Assembly: GCA_028279555.1 (NCBI GenBank)
Contig: JANQNO010000005.1
Span: 186,001 to 250,000, forward strand
DNA length: 64,000 bases
Direction of reading: 5' to 3'
From: Sphingorhabdus sp.
GTDB lineage: Bacteria > Pseudomonadota > Alphaproteobacteria > Sphingomonadales > Sphingomonadaceae
Shown: one piece after another, positions 1-9,999 of the stretch
Layout of the letters: each line of letters starts with the position of its first letter
Position numbering within the stretch: position 1 is the first letter of the stretch
Notes under the pieces: generated by a model
What the model was told of the DNA's origin: nothing
The model's input: only the letters and a program-made list of their open reading frames with translations
Database searches by the model: none
Translations under genes and position numbers: made by a program

Positions 1-689
1 GCGCCGACCGTGACGACGATGGCGACATAGTGCGCGAGGCCGACAAAACTCTGCGCGCCCGCCTTTGCGCCGACGACCAGCGCCAAAGCAAACACCCCGA
101 TGGGTGCCAGCAGCAACACCCAATGCACAAGGATCAGCATGGCTTCGGAAATGGCGCTGAAGAAATCCGCCACGGTTTCCCGCCGCTTGTCGGGTAGGCG
201 CGTGACGGCGAAAGCGAAGGCCAAAGTGAAGATGATAAGGGGCAAGATCGCATCCTCCGCAGCCGCGCTCACCGGATTGGTCGGTATGATATCGCGGAAG
301 AACTCGGCAATCGTCGGAACAGGCCCGGGATCATCGGCGGTCTGCAGCGCGCCGCGCAAAGCCTCTGAAGCCGCTTCGGGAAGAGGAAAGGCGGCAAGCA
401 GCGCCGGCGTCAAAAAAGCCGCCATGATCGACGAGCACCACAGGATGAATACCATGATTGCGATAGCCCGCGTTGTCATTCGGCCCGCGCGTGCCATCTT
501 CGCTGCTTGCACAATGCCGACGACGAGCAATGCCACGACGAGCGGGATGATCGTCATGCGCAGCGCGTTGAGCCACAATGTGCCGATCAGGCTGGCCGCC
601 TCGACGAGATTTTGCGCCTTGCCCGCCAACAAAATCCCGGCCAGCAGTCCGGCGATCAGCGATGCAAGAATAATGATGGCTTTGCGCAT
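1..689 (-). CDS. Dicarboxylate/amino acid:cation symporter (DAACS family), N-terminal part
   Basis: The gene reads leftward off the window edge, so only about 229 N-terminal codons are visible. Translation from the ATG at 689 begins [20 protein letters not shown] and shows several hydrophobic helices, including [20 protein letters not shown], which matches the conserved LMIIPLV segment of sodium- or proton-coupled dicarboxylate and glutamate carriers (GltP/DctA/SLC1 type). A long loop with [19 protein letters not shown] follows, also typical of the family. The protein would take up C4-dicarboxylates or acidic amino acids across the inner membrane. The specificity residues lie in the missing C-terminal half, so the substrate cannot be called. 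It is divergent from glmM, with 105 bp between the start codons. Confidence 0.85.
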   Translation of the reverse strand, partial: MRKAIIILASLIAGLLAGILLAGKAQNLVEAASLIGTLWLNALRMTIIPLVVALLVVGIVQAAKMARAGRMTTRAIAIMVFILWCSSIMAAFLTPALLAAFPLPEAASEALRGALQTADDPGPVPTIAEFFRDIIPTNPVSAAAEDAILPLIIFTLAFAFAVTRLPDKRRETVADFFSAISEAMLILVHWVLLLAPIGVFALALVVGAKAGAQSFVGLAHYVAIVVTVG

Positions 690-794
690 TTTCACCCCTG
701 TAAATTTTTAGGCTGGCAGGGTGATACAGAGCATGGTCATTTCATCCAAATTGTTTTAGGGCGCTGCCAGGAAATCCAATGCAGGTGTAAGGCT

Positions 795-2135
795 TTGACA
801 CGGAAATATTTCGGTACCGACGGCATTCGCGGGCGAACCAATCAGGGGGCGATGACTGCCGAAAAGGCGATGAAGGTCGGGCAGGCGGCCGGGCGCCATT
901 TTCTGCGCGGAGACCACAAACATCGCGTGGTTATCGGAAAGGATACGCGGCTTTCCGGCTATATGGTCGAAAATGCGCTGGTTGCTGGCTTTACCAGTGT
1001 TGGCATGGATGTCGTGCAGTTTGGTCCCTTGCCCACGCCGGGTGTGGCACTGCTCGCCCGGTCGATGCGGGCCGATCTGGGCGTGATGATTTCTGCCAGT
1101 CATAACCCCTACGAGGATAATGGTATAAAGCTGTTCGGTCCCGATGGCTTCAAGCTGTCGGACGAGGATGAGCTGGCCATCGAAAAGCTGATCGACAGCG
1201 AAATTCCTCTGGCCGATGCTGCCGATATTGGCCGTGCCCGACGGATCGAGGATGGCCGAGGCCGCTATATCCACGCTGTCAAGCAATCGGTCCCAGAACA
1301 TGTCCGCTTCGACGGTCTGCATGTGGTTGTCGATTGCGCCAATGGCGCCGCCTATCAGGTTGCACCGACGGCGATCTGGGAAATGGGCGCGAAAGTCACG
1401 ACTATCGGGGTCAATCCCAATGGCAAGAACATCAACGATCGGGTTGGCTCAACGCACGCCGAAACGCTGAGCGAAACTGTCGTTGCGGCAGGCGCGCATA
1501 TTGGCATCGCTCTGGATGGCGATGCCGACCGGCTCATCATTGTTGATGAAAAAGGGCAGGTGGTCGATGGTGACCAGATCATGGCGCTGATCGGCACGCA
1601 AATGAGCCGAAACGGCTTGCTTACCGGTGATGCGATTGTGGCGACAGTCATGTCCAATCTGGGGCTGGAACGCTACCTGGAGGCGCAGCATCTGCAGCTT
1701 GTTCGCACCAAGGTGGGTGACCGCTATGTGCTGGAGGAAATGCGCGCGCGCGGGATCAATGTAGGCGGCGAACAATCCGGCCACATGATCCTTCTCGATC
1801 ACGCGACAACTGGCGATGGAACAGTGACTGCCATGCAGGTGCTTGCGGCGCTGGTGGAAAGCGGGAAGCCGGCCAGCGAATTGCTCCATCTGTTCGATCC
1901 GGTACCGCAGCTGCTTAAAAATGTGCGCTTTTCGGGCGGCAAACCGCTGGAGGATGGCAAGGTGCAATCCGCGATTGCCGATGCGGAAAAGGAACTGGAC
2001 GGCAAAGGGCGGCTAGTTATCCGGCCATCTGGTACGGAACCTGTCATCCGCGTGATGGCCGAAGGCGACGATGCCCGGCAGGTGGAAGCGGTTGTAGACA
2101 GAATCTGCGCGGTTGTCGCAGAGGTTGCTGGCTGA
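795..2135 (+). CDS. glmM: Phosphoglucosamine mutase GlmM
   Basis: Cytoplasmic enzyme interconverting glucosamine-6-phosphate and glucosamine-1-phosphate on the way to UDP-GlcNAc for peptidoglycan and LPS. The 446-residue product starts [12 protein letters not shown], the family N-terminus. It carries the phosphoserine loop [16 protein letters not shown], the metal loop DGDADR, the sugar-binding GGEQSGH and the C-terminal phosphate-binding [12 protein letters not shown]. The start chosen is TTG 795: it gives the canonical N-terminus and is preceded by an AGGTGTAAGG ribosome-binding stretch. The frame is open further upstream to 507, but that extension is not GlmM-like. The stop overlaps the next start by one base (TGATG), so translation is probably coupled. 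Confidence 0.95.
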   Translation: MTRKYFGTDGIRGRTNQGAMTAEKAMKVGQAAGRHFLRGDHKHRVVIGKDTRLSGYMVENALVAGFTSVGMDVVQFGPLPTPGVALLARSMRADLGVMISASHNPYEDNGIKLFGPDGFKLSDEDELAIEKLIDSEIPLADAADIGRARRIEDGRGRYIHAVKQSVPEHVRFDGLHVVVDCANGAAYQVAPTAIWEMGAKVTTIGVNPNGKNINDRVGSTHAETLSETVVAAGAHIGIALDGDADRLIIVDEKGQVVDGDQIMALIGTQMSRNGLLTGDAIVATVMSNLGLERYLEAQHLQLVRTKVGDRYVLEEMRARGINVGGEQSGHMILLDHATTGDGTVTAMQVLAALVESGKPASELLHLFDPVPQLLKNVRFSGGKPLEDGKVQSAIADAEKELDGKGRLVIRPSGTEPVIRVMAEGDDARQVEAVVDRICAVVAEVAG

Positions 2136-2323
2136 TGGACGATTATACGCCAATCCTGATCGGTTTGGCAGTCCTGGTGCTGTTGCCCTGGTTGGTCGTG
2201 GCCGTCGCAGCTTTCGGCTACCGTGAGCATTTCCGGGCCTATATGCCCTGGTATATCGGCGGCGCATTCGCGGCGGAATTCTTCCTTATTTTTGTCTTGC
2301 TTGGCGGCGGGATGGTGATGTGA
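2135..2323 (+). CDS. Small two-helix membrane protein, unknown function
   Basis: A 62-residue protein starting one base inside the glmM stop and ending inside the thiD start (GTGA overlap). It has two predicted membrane helices (about residues 7-28 and 40-62) joined by a short loop with REHFRAYMPWY. No catalytic motif is visible. The overlap on both sides, in frame and on the same strand as glmM, thiD and rnhB, is the main reason to believe it is translated. I do not recognise a function. Confidence 0.7.
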   Translation: MDDYTPILIGLAVLVLLPWLVVAVAAFGYREHFRAYMPWYIGGAFAAEFFLIFVLLGGGMVM

Positions 2324-3087
2324 GCAAAAAGACGCCGCGAATTCTGGTTATCGCCGGTTCGGATAGCGGCGGCGGGGCCGGAATACAGGCGGATATCAAG
2401 ACGATCACCATGCTCGGCGGCCATGCGATGACGGCCATCACCGCTGTGACTGCGCAGAATACCGTGGGCGTTCAGGCGGTGCATCCCATTCCGGCAGAAA
2501 TGGTGATCAAGCAGATTGATGCTGTGGTCAGCGACATTGGCGTCGATGCGATCAAGATCGGGATGCTTGGATCGGACAAGAATACTTGGGCTGTTTCAGA
2601 ATTTCTGCGGGAACTGGAGAATACACCGGTGATATTTGATCCCGTGATGGTAGCAACCAGCGGCAGCGAGCTAGCCGATGATGATACTATCCTCGCTTTT
2701 TATCAAATACTTGCATATGCGGACTTGATAGCGCCGAACGAGACCGAGTTTGCGCGGCTCGGCGGTGGAAAGATAGTCGAAGATACCGGAAAATTGTATC
2801 TTGTAACCGGCGGTGATGGCGACGGTGAAGAGGTCGTTGACCGGTTAATCGGTCCGGAAGGCGAGTATAAGCGATGGACATCTCCACGCATCGAAACTCG
2901 CCACAATCATGGAACCGGATGCACGCTGTCTTCGGCGATTGCCTACTATATGGCCGCTGGCGACTATGCTGAAATAGCTATCCCCAAGGCGCGGGAATTT
3001 GTGCGGGCGGCACTCACGGCGGCTCCCGGGCTGGGCAAAGGGCATGGTCCCATGGGGCATCAGGCCGTGGATGTATCGAAGTTATGA
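2320..3087 (+). CDS. thiD: Hydroxymethylpyrimidine/phosphomethylpyrimidine kinase ThiD
   Basis: Phosphorylates HMP and then HMP-P to give HMP-PP for thiamine synthesis, and belongs to the ribokinase superfamily. The 255-residue sequence shows the N-terminal [19 protein letters not shown] substrate loop, the QNTVGV segment, the core strand [13 protein letters not shown], and the C-terminal anion-hole/catalytic motif [13 protein letters not shown]. The GTG start at 2320 overlaps the preceding stop and the ATG of rnhB overlaps its own stop. This is one translationally coupled unit with glmM. No thiamine riboswitch is seen upstream, as expected for an internal operon gene. Confidence 0.93.
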   Translation: MSKKTPRILVIAGSDSGGGAGIQADIKTITMLGGHAMTAITAVTAQNTVGVQAVHPIPAEMVIKQIDAVVSDIGVDAIKIGMLGSDKNTWAVSEFLRELENTPVIFDPVMVATSGSELADDDTILAFYQILAYADLIAPNETEFARLGGGKIVEDTGKLYLVTGGDGDGEEVVDRLIGPEGEYKRWTSPRIETRHNHGTGCTLSSAIAYYMAAGDYAEIAIPKAREFVRAALTAAPGLGKGHGPMGHQAVDVSKL

Positions 3088-3638
3088 TCGCTGGCGTCGA
3101 TGAAGCGGGCCGCGGGCCGCTGGCCGGTCCGGTGGTCGCAGCGGCAGTGGTTCTTTGCAAGGACAGCATTCCGGGCCTTGATGATAGCAAGAAATTATCG
3201 GCCAAGCGCCGCGCGGCGCTGGAGATCGAAATCAGGGAGCGCTGCAGGTGGAGCGTTGGCGTTTCCTCGGTCGAGGAAATTGATGAGATCAACATCCTGC
3301 AAGCGACGATGCTCGCCATGACGCGCGCGGTTGAAGGTTTGGGAGTAGACCCGGAAACCGTGCTGGTCGATGGCAATCGCTTGCCGCAATGGCGCTACAG
3401 GGCTGAAGCGGTAATCGGCGGCGATGCGCTCCATCCTTGCATCTCGGCCGCCTCCATCATCGCCAAAGAGCATCGCGACCGGCTGATGCTAGAAGCCGAT
3501 GCCGATTATCCCGGCTATGGCTGGGCTTCGAACAAGGGCTATGGCAGCGCTGCGCATATCGAAGCATTGAATCGATTGGGACCCTCTCCGCTTCACCGGA
3601 AGAGCTTTGCCCCGGTGGCGCAAATGGCGCTCATTTGA
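3084..3638 (+). CDS. rnhB: Ribonuclease HII
   Basis: Endonuclease that nicks RNA in RNA-DNA hybrids and at misincorporated ribonucleotides. The 184-residue protein begins [17 protein letters not shown], which supplies the first two acidic catalytic residues (D5, E6). It continues with DDSKKLS, VDGN and [14 protein letters not shown], and ends with [13 protein letters not shown] and SPLHRKSF, all standard type-II RNase H blocks. The start overlaps the thiD stop by four bases. It is the last gene of the glmM run: the next gene, ccrM, begins 226 bp downstream after a region rich in GANTC sites. Confidence 0.95.
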   Translation: MIAGVDEAGRGPLAGPVVAAAVVLCKDSIPGLDDSKKLSAKRRAALEIEIRERCRWSVGVSSVEEIDEINILQATMLAMTRAVEGLGVDPETVLVDGNRLPQWRYRAEAVIGGDALHPCISAASIIAKEHRDRLMLEADADYPGYGWASNKGYGSAAHIEALNRLGPSPLHRKSFAPVAQMALI

Positions 3639-3664
3639 CATTTTGACCATTTCTTGGAGCGGGT

Positions 3665-4998
<1,334 letters not shown>

Positions 4999-5010
4999 CG
5001 CTAAACAAAG

Positions 5011-5087
5011 CCGTTCGTGCTGAGCCTGTCGAAGTATGAACGGTCCTATCCGTTCAAGAGACCTTTCGACAAGCTCAAGGCGAACGG
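5011..5087. repeat. Sphingomonad-type dispersed palindromic repeat
   Basis: An imperfect inverted repeat of 77 bp begins with CCGTTCGTGCTGAGCCTGTC and ends with TTTCGACAAGCTCAAGGCGA followed by ACGG. The outer arms CCGTTCG/CGAACGG are perfect. This sequence is a well-known interspersed repeat in Sphingomonadaceae genomes. It lies between ccrM and folP and could act as a transcription or mRNA-stability element. It ends 13 bp before the folP start. Confidence 0.8.
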
Positions 5088-5100
5088 ATAGGGAGTTGTG

Positions 5101-6225
5101 ATGATGGATTTACCCGACATTTCCGCCGATAGCCGCCTCTATCTGCGGCCCTTGCAGTTTATCGAAAGCCCGCAGCAGCATGACGGACTAACCGCGCGGC
5201 TTGCCGGGACAATGCTGTGGTTTTCGGGCATCGAGGTGATTGCCCGAAGCGAAGGTGGAATGAGGCGCGTCCTCGTTTCGGTGGCCGACTGGAAGGATGC
5301 AATTGCCGAATTGCCAGCCGATCTGGGCGAAAGGGCGGGCATGCTCTTTGCCCATCTCACTTCGCCGCGCGCCGCCCTGAAGCTCGGCGAACGCACGATC
5401 CGCCTCGATCAACCGCAGGTGATGGGCATTATGAACATGACGCCCGACAGCTTTTCCGACGGCGGCAAGCATGGCGAGGATCTGGAGGCCGCCGCCGAAG
5501 CCGCTTTGGCGATGGCTTCCGCTGGGGCCGCGATCATCGACATTGGAGGGGAAAGCACGCGTCCGGGTGCCAAGCTTGTCTGGGAGGGCGATGAGATCAA
5601 GCGCGTCGAACCCTTGATCCAGCGCCTTGCGCATTCGGGCACTGCCATGTCGATCGACACGCGCAAGGCCGCCGTGATGCAGGCGGCCATCGCCGCTGGC
5701 GCGCATATGGTGAATGATATTTCCGCGCTGCTCTATGACGATCAGGCGCTGTCATTCGTTCAGCAATCGGGCGTTCCTGTCTGCCTGATGCATGCGCCCA
5801 GCCAGTCGAGCGACCCGCACAAAAATGGCGGCTATGAAGATGTCGTGACCGAGGTGTATGATTTCCTCGAAGCGAGAATAGAAGCCTGCGTTGCGGCGGG
5901 CATCGCACGGGAGAAAATCATCGTCGATCCGGGCCTTGGCTTTGGCAAATCGCTCGCCGACAATCTCGCGCTGATCAACAATCTTGCCACTTTTCACGGG
6001 CTGGGCTGCCCGCTGCTTTTCGGTGCCAGCCGAAAGCGCATGATCGGTGCGCTGTCCAACGAGGCGGGGGCCGGTGCGCGGCTCGGCGGTTCGATCTTCC
6101 TGGCAATGAAGGCGGTGGAGCAGGGTGCGCATATCGTTCGGGTACATGATGTGCCCGAAACCGTGCAGGCGGTTCATGTCTGGCGGGGGCTGCGGGATGC
6201 GGCACTGACGGCACCGGCCATCTAG
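5101..6225 (+). CDS. folP: Dihydropteroate synthase
   Basis: Condenses 4-aminobenzoate with dihydropterin pyrophosphate in folate synthesis and is the sulfonamide target. About 100 extra N-terminal residues precede the TIM barrel, as in other sphingomonad FolP proteins. The barrel then shows MGIMNMTPDSFSDGG, DIGGESTRPGAK, VNDISALLYD, DPGLGFGKSLADN, LFGASRKRMIG and the final RVHDV. Three start codons stand in a row (GTG 5098, ATG 5101, ATG 5104). ATG 5101 is best spaced from the GGGAG at 5091-5095. The gene is convergent with the response regulator gene, with only 12 bp between the stops. Confidence 0.93.
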   Translation: MMDLPDISADSRLYLRPLQFIESPQQHDGLTARLAGTMLWFSGIEVIARSEGGMRRVLVSVADWKDAIAELPADLGERAGMLFAHLTSPRAALKLGERTIRLDQPQVMGIMNMTPDSFSDGGKHGEDLEAAAEAALAMASAGAAIIDIGGESTRPGAKLVWEGDEIKRVEPLIQRLAHSGTAMSIDTRKAAVMQAAIAAGAHMVNDISALLYDDQALSFVQQSGVPVCLMHAPSQSSDPHKNGGYEDVVTEVYDFLEARIEACVAAGIAREKIIVDPGLGFGKSLADNLALINNLATFHGLGCPLLFGASRKRMIGALSNEAGAGARLGGSIFLAMKAVEQGAHIVRVHDVPETVQAVHVWRGLRDAALTAPAI

Positions 6226-6237
6226 CTGGATTGCGGC

Positions 6238-7668
6238 TCAAGCCGCGTTGTCGATACCGAGGTCCGAAAGCTTGCGGTAAAGCGTAGACCGGCCAATGCC
6301 CAGACGGCGAGCCACTTCGGTCATTCGGCCGCGATAATGGCCGATTGCGAGGCGGATGACGTCAGCTTCGATTTCTTCCAGGGGGCGCAGATTGCCGTCA
6401 TCCTCGAACAGGGTGACGCCCACACCGTCATTGCCCGCTACGCCAGCGGCCTCGCCCGGTTCTTCATTATCGCCGACGGCAGCCGAAATCTGCGGGAATT
6501 CCTCTGGCGTCAACGCATCGCGCTCGCACAGTACCGCAGCACGGAAAAGCGCGCTCTGCAACTGGCGGACATTGCCAGGCCAGTCATAGCCGCGCAGCAG
6601 GGCCAGTGCCTCGTCGGTAATACCGAGGCTGCGCAGGCCCGGCTGGCTGGCCATCCGCCCCAGAAAATGGCGCGCCAGGGCCGGAATGTCGCTCGTGCGC
6701 TCACGCAATGGGGGAATGGACAGCTGCACCACATTGAGGCGGTAGAAGAGATCTTCGCGGAAATCTCCATTCTCCAGCTTTTCCTTTAGATCGCCATTGC
6801 AGGCGGTGATAAGACGGATATCGATGCGGTAGCTGTGACCACATCCAAGCGGCTGAATCTCGCCTTCGGTCAGCAGCCTGACAAGGCGGACCTGCGTCTC
6901 GGAGGGTAATTGGTCGATCTCGTCGAGAAACACCGTGCCGCTCTCGGCCTGTTGCAATATGCCGACGCGGCGGTCGAAAGCGCCTGTAAAGGCGTTTTTC
7001 TCATGCCCGAAAAGCACGCTGTCGAGAAGATTGGGCGCGATCGCACCGCAATTTACCTTGAGGTAGGGCAGTTTGGCACGCGGGCTTGCCGTATGGATCG
7101 CGTCGGCAACGACTTCCTTGCCCACCCCGGGTTCGCCCTCGATATAGACCGGCGCTTTTGACCGGGCGGCCTTGGCCGCGATGGCGAGAGCGGTGCGGAA
7201 GGCCGGCGCAGCGCCGACAATCTCTTCAAATTCGAGCGTTTGAGAAATCTTCTCGGTTAGCGGCTGCAACTCGCCAAAATCCTTGCTTTTATCTGCAGCA
7301 AGCGCAAGCGCGGCGATGAGCCTTTCGGCAGCCACCGGCTTGATGATATAGTCCGAAGCACCGGCGCGCATCGCTTCTATCGCGCTCTCATTCGATCCCA
7401 TCGCGGTCATCAGCAAGATGGGAAGGGCCGGGCGGCGCGATTTGAGCTCGCTGATGAGCTGCGCACTGTCCGAACCGGGCACCCACTGGTCCAGCAGGAT
7501 GGCATCAAGCATCATCCCGTCCTGGGTGCCCAGCATGGCGATGGCTGTCTCTGCATCGCGCGCGAATATGGTGCGCCAGCCGGCCCGGCCGGCAATAGCC
7601 GAAACCAGCCTGCACTGGGCAGGTTCGTCATCGACAAGCATAAGCAGCCGGGTATCCTGTTCGCTCAT
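6238..7668 (-). CDS. NtrC-family sigma-54-type response regulator
   Basis: 476 residues with three modules. Residues 1-125 are a receiver with the acidic pair DDE, the phosphoacceptor in LLDQWVPG, the T/S in MTAMG and the lysine in IIKPVA. Residues about 150-390 are an AAA+ module with Walker A GEPGVGKE, Walker B GTVFLDEID and the loop KNAFTGAFDRR. The C-terminus is a Fis-type helix-turn-helix, TEVARRLGIGRSTLYRKLSDLGI. The loop reads NAFTGA rather than GAFTGA. It would activate promoters after phosphorylation, but no partner histidine kinase is adjacent, so it is an orphan here. The ATG at 7668 is the first start in frame. Confidence 0.9.
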   Translation of the reverse strand: MSEQDTRLLMLVDDEPAQCRLVSAIAGRAGWRTIFARDAETAIAMLGTQDGMMLDAILLDQWVPGSDSAQLISELKSRRPALPILLMTAMGSNESAIEAMRAGASDYIIKPVAAERLIAALALAADKSKDFGELQPLTEKISQTLEFEEIVGAAPAFRTALAIAAKAARSKAPVYIEGEPGVGKEVVADAIHTASPRAKLPYLKVNCGAIAPNLLDSVLFGHEKNAFTGAFDRRVGILQQAESGTVFLDEIDQLPSETQVRLVRLLTEGEIQPLGCGHSYRIDIRLITACNGDLKEKLENGDFREDLFYRLNVVQLSIPPLRERTSDIPALARHFLGRMASQPGLRSLGITDEALALLRGYDWPGNVRQLQSALFRAAVLCERDALTPEEFPQISAAVGDNEEPGEAAGVAGNDGVGVTLFEDDGNLRPLEEIEADVIRLAIGHYRGRMTEVARRLGIGRSTLYRKLSDLGIDNAA

Positions 7669-7825
7669 TCACGCATCCATTGCGGGTTGATAGAACAGGT
7701 GAGGTAACAAAAATGGGTAAAGACCCGATTAAGCTAAACCTAGAAATTGTTTTCGCTTGCTGTCTTGAGGAAATCTTGCTGCGCGGTTAATGCCTTGGCC
7801 CTAAGGTGATTCCAGCGGAGGATTT

Positions 7826-7951
7826 ATGGGCGAACAACAGGATATGGGAGCAGCCAGGCAGACCTATGCAGGCTTTTTGTCGCTGCTGAAGTGGGGAACC
7901 ATCGTTACCGCAGCGGTAACATTTATCGTCGTTCTGATCATCGCCAGCTGA
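7826..7951 (+). CDS. aa3-type cytochrome c oxidase subunit IV-like small protein
   Basis: A 41-residue protein, MGEQQDMGAARQTYAGFLSL then LKWGTIVTAAVTFIVVLIIAS, with one C-terminal membrane helix. The RxTYxGFLxLxKWGT signature is that of the bacterial aa3 oxidase subunit IV family. GGAGG at 7817-7821 gives a good ribosome-binding site. Its stop lies two bases before the GTG of the transhydrogenase gene, so the two are probably co-transcribed. A link between this family and pnt operons is common in sphingomonads. The function of the small protein in that context is not established. Confidence 0.85.
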   Translation: MGEQQDMGAARQTYAGFLSLLKWGTIVTAAVTFIVVLIIAS

Positions 7952-7952
7952 C

Positions 7953-9074
7953 GTGACCAAAATTGCTGTCCTGAAAGAGAGCGCCAAGGGTGAGACGCGT
8001 GTTGCGGCTTCGCCCGAAACGGTAAAGAAATATGTGTCGCTCGGTGCCGAGGTTGCAGTTGAAAAAGGAGCAGGCGAAGCGGCCTCTGTTTCGGATGCGG
8101 ATTTCAAGGAAGCCGGTGCAAGCATTGGTGCAAAAGCTGCGGCTCTGAAGGGAGCTGATATCATACTGGGCGTGCAGGGTCCGGATCCTAAAGCACTGAA
8201 AGGCATGGCAAAAGGGGCTTGGCTGGTGGCGGGGCTCGATCCTTTCGGTCAGCGCGCGCGCGTTGATGAATATGCCAAGCTCGGCGTGAAAGCGCTGGCG
8301 ATGGAATTCATGCCGCGCATTACCCGCGCGCAATCGATGGATATCCTCTCATCGCAGTCCAATCTGGCCGGTTACAAGGCGGTGATCGACGCGGCGAGCA
8401 CATTCGGCCGCGCCTTTCCGATGATGATGACCGCTGCGGGCCGGATCGATGCGGCGCGCTGTTTCGTGATGGGCGTGGGCGTTGCCGGATTGCAGGCAAT
8501 CGCAACGGCCAGGCGGCTGGGCGCGCAGGTGAGCGCGACCGATGTGCGCCCCGAAACTGCCGAGCAGATCGAAAGCTTGGGTGCAAAGCCCATTTTCGAC
8601 GATGATCTGGCCTCCGATGGCGAGGGGGGCTATGCCAAGGAGCTGACGAAAGAACAGCAGGCGAAGCAGGCCGAACTGGTCTCCGGCCATATCGCCAAAC
8701 AGGATATCGTGATCACGACCGCGCTGATCCCGGGGCGGCCAGCACCCAGGCTCATCAGCGACGCGCAAATCAAGACAATGAAGCCGGGCAGCGTGATTTT
8801 TGATCTGGCCGTGGCGCAGGGCGGCAATGTCGAAGGTTCCGAGCCGGACAAAGTCGTCGAGAAACATGGCGTGAAGATCATGGGGCATTCCAACACGCCA
8901 ACGCATCTTGCCGCAGATGCCAGCGCGCTGTTTGCCCGCAATCTCTATAATTTTCTCTCCGCCTATTGGGACAAGGAGGCGGATGGTCCTGTGCTGCCGG
9001 ATGATGACGAGGTCACCATCGGTATCCGCCTGACAAAGGATGGCAAGGTCGTGAATGAGAGGTTGCTCGGGTGA
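7953..9074 (+). CDS. pntAA: NAD(P) transhydrogenase subunit alpha 1 (dI, NAD-binding)
   Basis: Soluble NAD(H)-binding component of the proton-translocating transhydrogenase, which uses the proton gradient to reduce NADP+ with NADH. The 373-residue product starts TKIAVLKESAKGETRVAASP. It carries AMEFMPRITRAQSMD, the nucleotide fold VMGVGVAGLQAIATARRLGA with VSATDVRPE, TALIPGRPAPRLI and the end motif GHSNTPTHLAADAS. As in most alphaproteobacteria the alpha chain is split, and the membrane part is encoded separately at 9713. The GTG start follows the oxidase-like gene by one base. The DUF559 gene and repeats separate it from its partner. Confidence 0.93.
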   Translation: MTKIAVLKESAKGETRVAASPETVKKYVSLGAEVAVEKGAGEAASVSDADFKEAGASIGAKAAALKGADIILGVQGPDPKALKGMAKGAWLVAGLDPFGQRARVDEYAKLGVKALAMEFMPRITRAQSMDILSSQSNLAGYKAVIDAASTFGRAFPMMMTAAGRIDAARCFVMGVGVAGLQAIATARRLGAQVSATDVRPETAEQIESLGAKPIFDDDLASDGEGGYAKELTKEQQAKQAELVSGHIAKQDIVITTALIPGRPAPRLISDAQIKTMKPGSVIFDLAVAQGGNVEGSEPDKVVEKHGVKIMGHSNTPTHLAADASALFARNLYNFLSAYWDKEADGPVLPDDDEVTIGIRLTKDGKVVNERLLG

Positions 9075-9142
9075 GGACAGTTGGGAATCCGCGTTCAGGA
9101 CAGGTGAATAACATGGGCTTTGCATCAATCCTGTCGATCCGA

Positions 9143-9279
9143 ATCCTCCCCCATCGGGGGAGGGGGACCATGCGCAGCATGGTGGAGGGGGCTTGTATGT
9201 TAGACATCCCTAACGCCCTCTCCGTCACCCGCCTTCGCCAGTGCTCCGGCGCGTGCCACCTTTCCCCAGGGGAGAGGAT
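9143..9279. repeat. Left repeat block flanking the DUF559 gene
   Basis: Begins with the palindrome CCTCCCCCATCGGGGGAGG (9145-9163). It ends with a roughly 65-bp segment (from 9215), CTCTCCGTCACCCGCCTTCG onward, that recurs at 9635-9699 on the other side of the gene. The CCCC...GGGG hairpin arms lie immediately before the TTG start of the DUF559 gene. Confidence 0.75.
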
Positions 9280-9702
9280 TTGAAGAATCACACGCCTTCT
9301 GCACTCAAACGTGCTCGCCAGCAGCGACGGCAAATGTCGCTGCCCGAAGTTTTGCTCTGGAAAGAATTGAAGCAGCGGCCCGGAAACTACAAATTCCGCA
9401 AGCTTCACCCAATCGGCGAGATAGTGGTCGATTTCTATTGCGATCGCGCGAAACTCGTTATCGAGGTCGATGGCATCTCCCATGATATGGGCGATCAACC
9501 ACAAGCGGATATTCGCCGTGATAGATGGCTGAATGGCCAGGGTATTGAGGTGTTGCGGATTCCCGCAGACGAAGTTTTGGATGATCTTGATCCGGTAGTC
9601 CGGCACATAACCGCTGTTGCGACGCGTCGCATACCCCCTCCGTCACCCGCCTTCGCCAAGGCTTCGGCGCGTGCCACCTCCCCCGATGGGGGAGGATTTT
9701 AG
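9280..9702 (+). CDS. DUF559 endonuclease-domain protein inserted between transhydrogenase genes
   Basis: A 140-residue protein of the DUF559 family (Vsr/PD-(D/E)XK-like fold). It shows QRRQMSLPEVLLWKELKQ, KFRKLHPIGEIVVDFYC, KLVIEVDGISHD and the final DRWLNGQGIEVLRIPADEVL. The acidic D-x-E-V-D pattern fits a nuclease core. Start TTG 9280 follows GGGGAGAGGA, and the frame is open to GTG 9241. About 25 C-terminal residues (RIPPPSPAFAKASARATS) are encoded by the right-hand repeat, so the repeat supplies the stop. The gene breaks the usual pntAA-pntAB adjacency and looks like an acquired passenger. No activity has been shown for most family members. Confidence 0.8.
   Translation: MKNHTPSALKRARQQRRQMSLPEVLLWKELKQRPGNYKFRKLHPIGEIVVDFYCDRAKLVIEVDGISHDMGDQPQADIRRDRWLNGQGIEVLRIPADEVLDDLDPVVRHITAVATRRIPPPSPAFAKASARATSPDGGGF
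9635..9699. repeat. Right repeat block flanking the DUF559 gene
   Basis: A near copy of the 9215-9279 segment: both contain CTCCGTCACCCGCCTTCGCC, CGGCGCGTGCCACC and a C-run/G-run hairpin ending GGGGAGGATT (or GGGGAGAGGATT). It sits over the 3' end of the DUF559 gene and ends 13 bp before the next start. Confidence 0.75.
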
Positions 9703-9712
9703 AGGAGCCATC

Positions 9713-9997
9713 ATGGACTTTATTTCAATTCTTTCGATCTTCGTGCTGGCCTGCTTTGTCGGCTATTATGTCGTCTGGTCGGTGACGCCTGCGTTGCACA
9801 CGCCGCTGATGGCGGTTACCAATGCGATCAGTTCGGTGATTATCGTCGGCGCGCTGATCGCGGCAGCTACGACATGGGATACACCGGCGGCTAAATGGCT
9901 TGGCCTTGTCGGCGTCGTGCTCGCGAGCGTGAATATTTTCGGCGGTTTTGCCGTAACCGAGCGAATGCTCGCCATGTATAAAAAGAAGGAGCGGTAA
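9713..9997 (+). CDS. pntAB: NAD(P) transhydrogenase subunit alpha 2 (membrane part)
   Basis: A 94-residue membrane subunit with three helices. It starts MDFISILSIFVLACFVGYYV, contains VWSVTPALHTPLMAVTNAIS (the conserved proton-channel region of the alpha-2 chain), and ends FGGFAVTERMLAMYKKKER. ATG 9713 follows AGAGGAG at 9701-9707. That ribosome-binding site overlaps the end of the upstream repeat-encoded DUF559 frame. The pntB start lies two bases downstream of its stop. Confidence 0.93.
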   Translation: MDFISILSIFVLACFVGYYVVWSVTPALHTPLMAVTNAISSVIIVGALIAAATTWDTPAAKWLGLVGVVLASVNIFGGFAVTERMLAMYKKKER

Positions 9998-9999
9998 TC

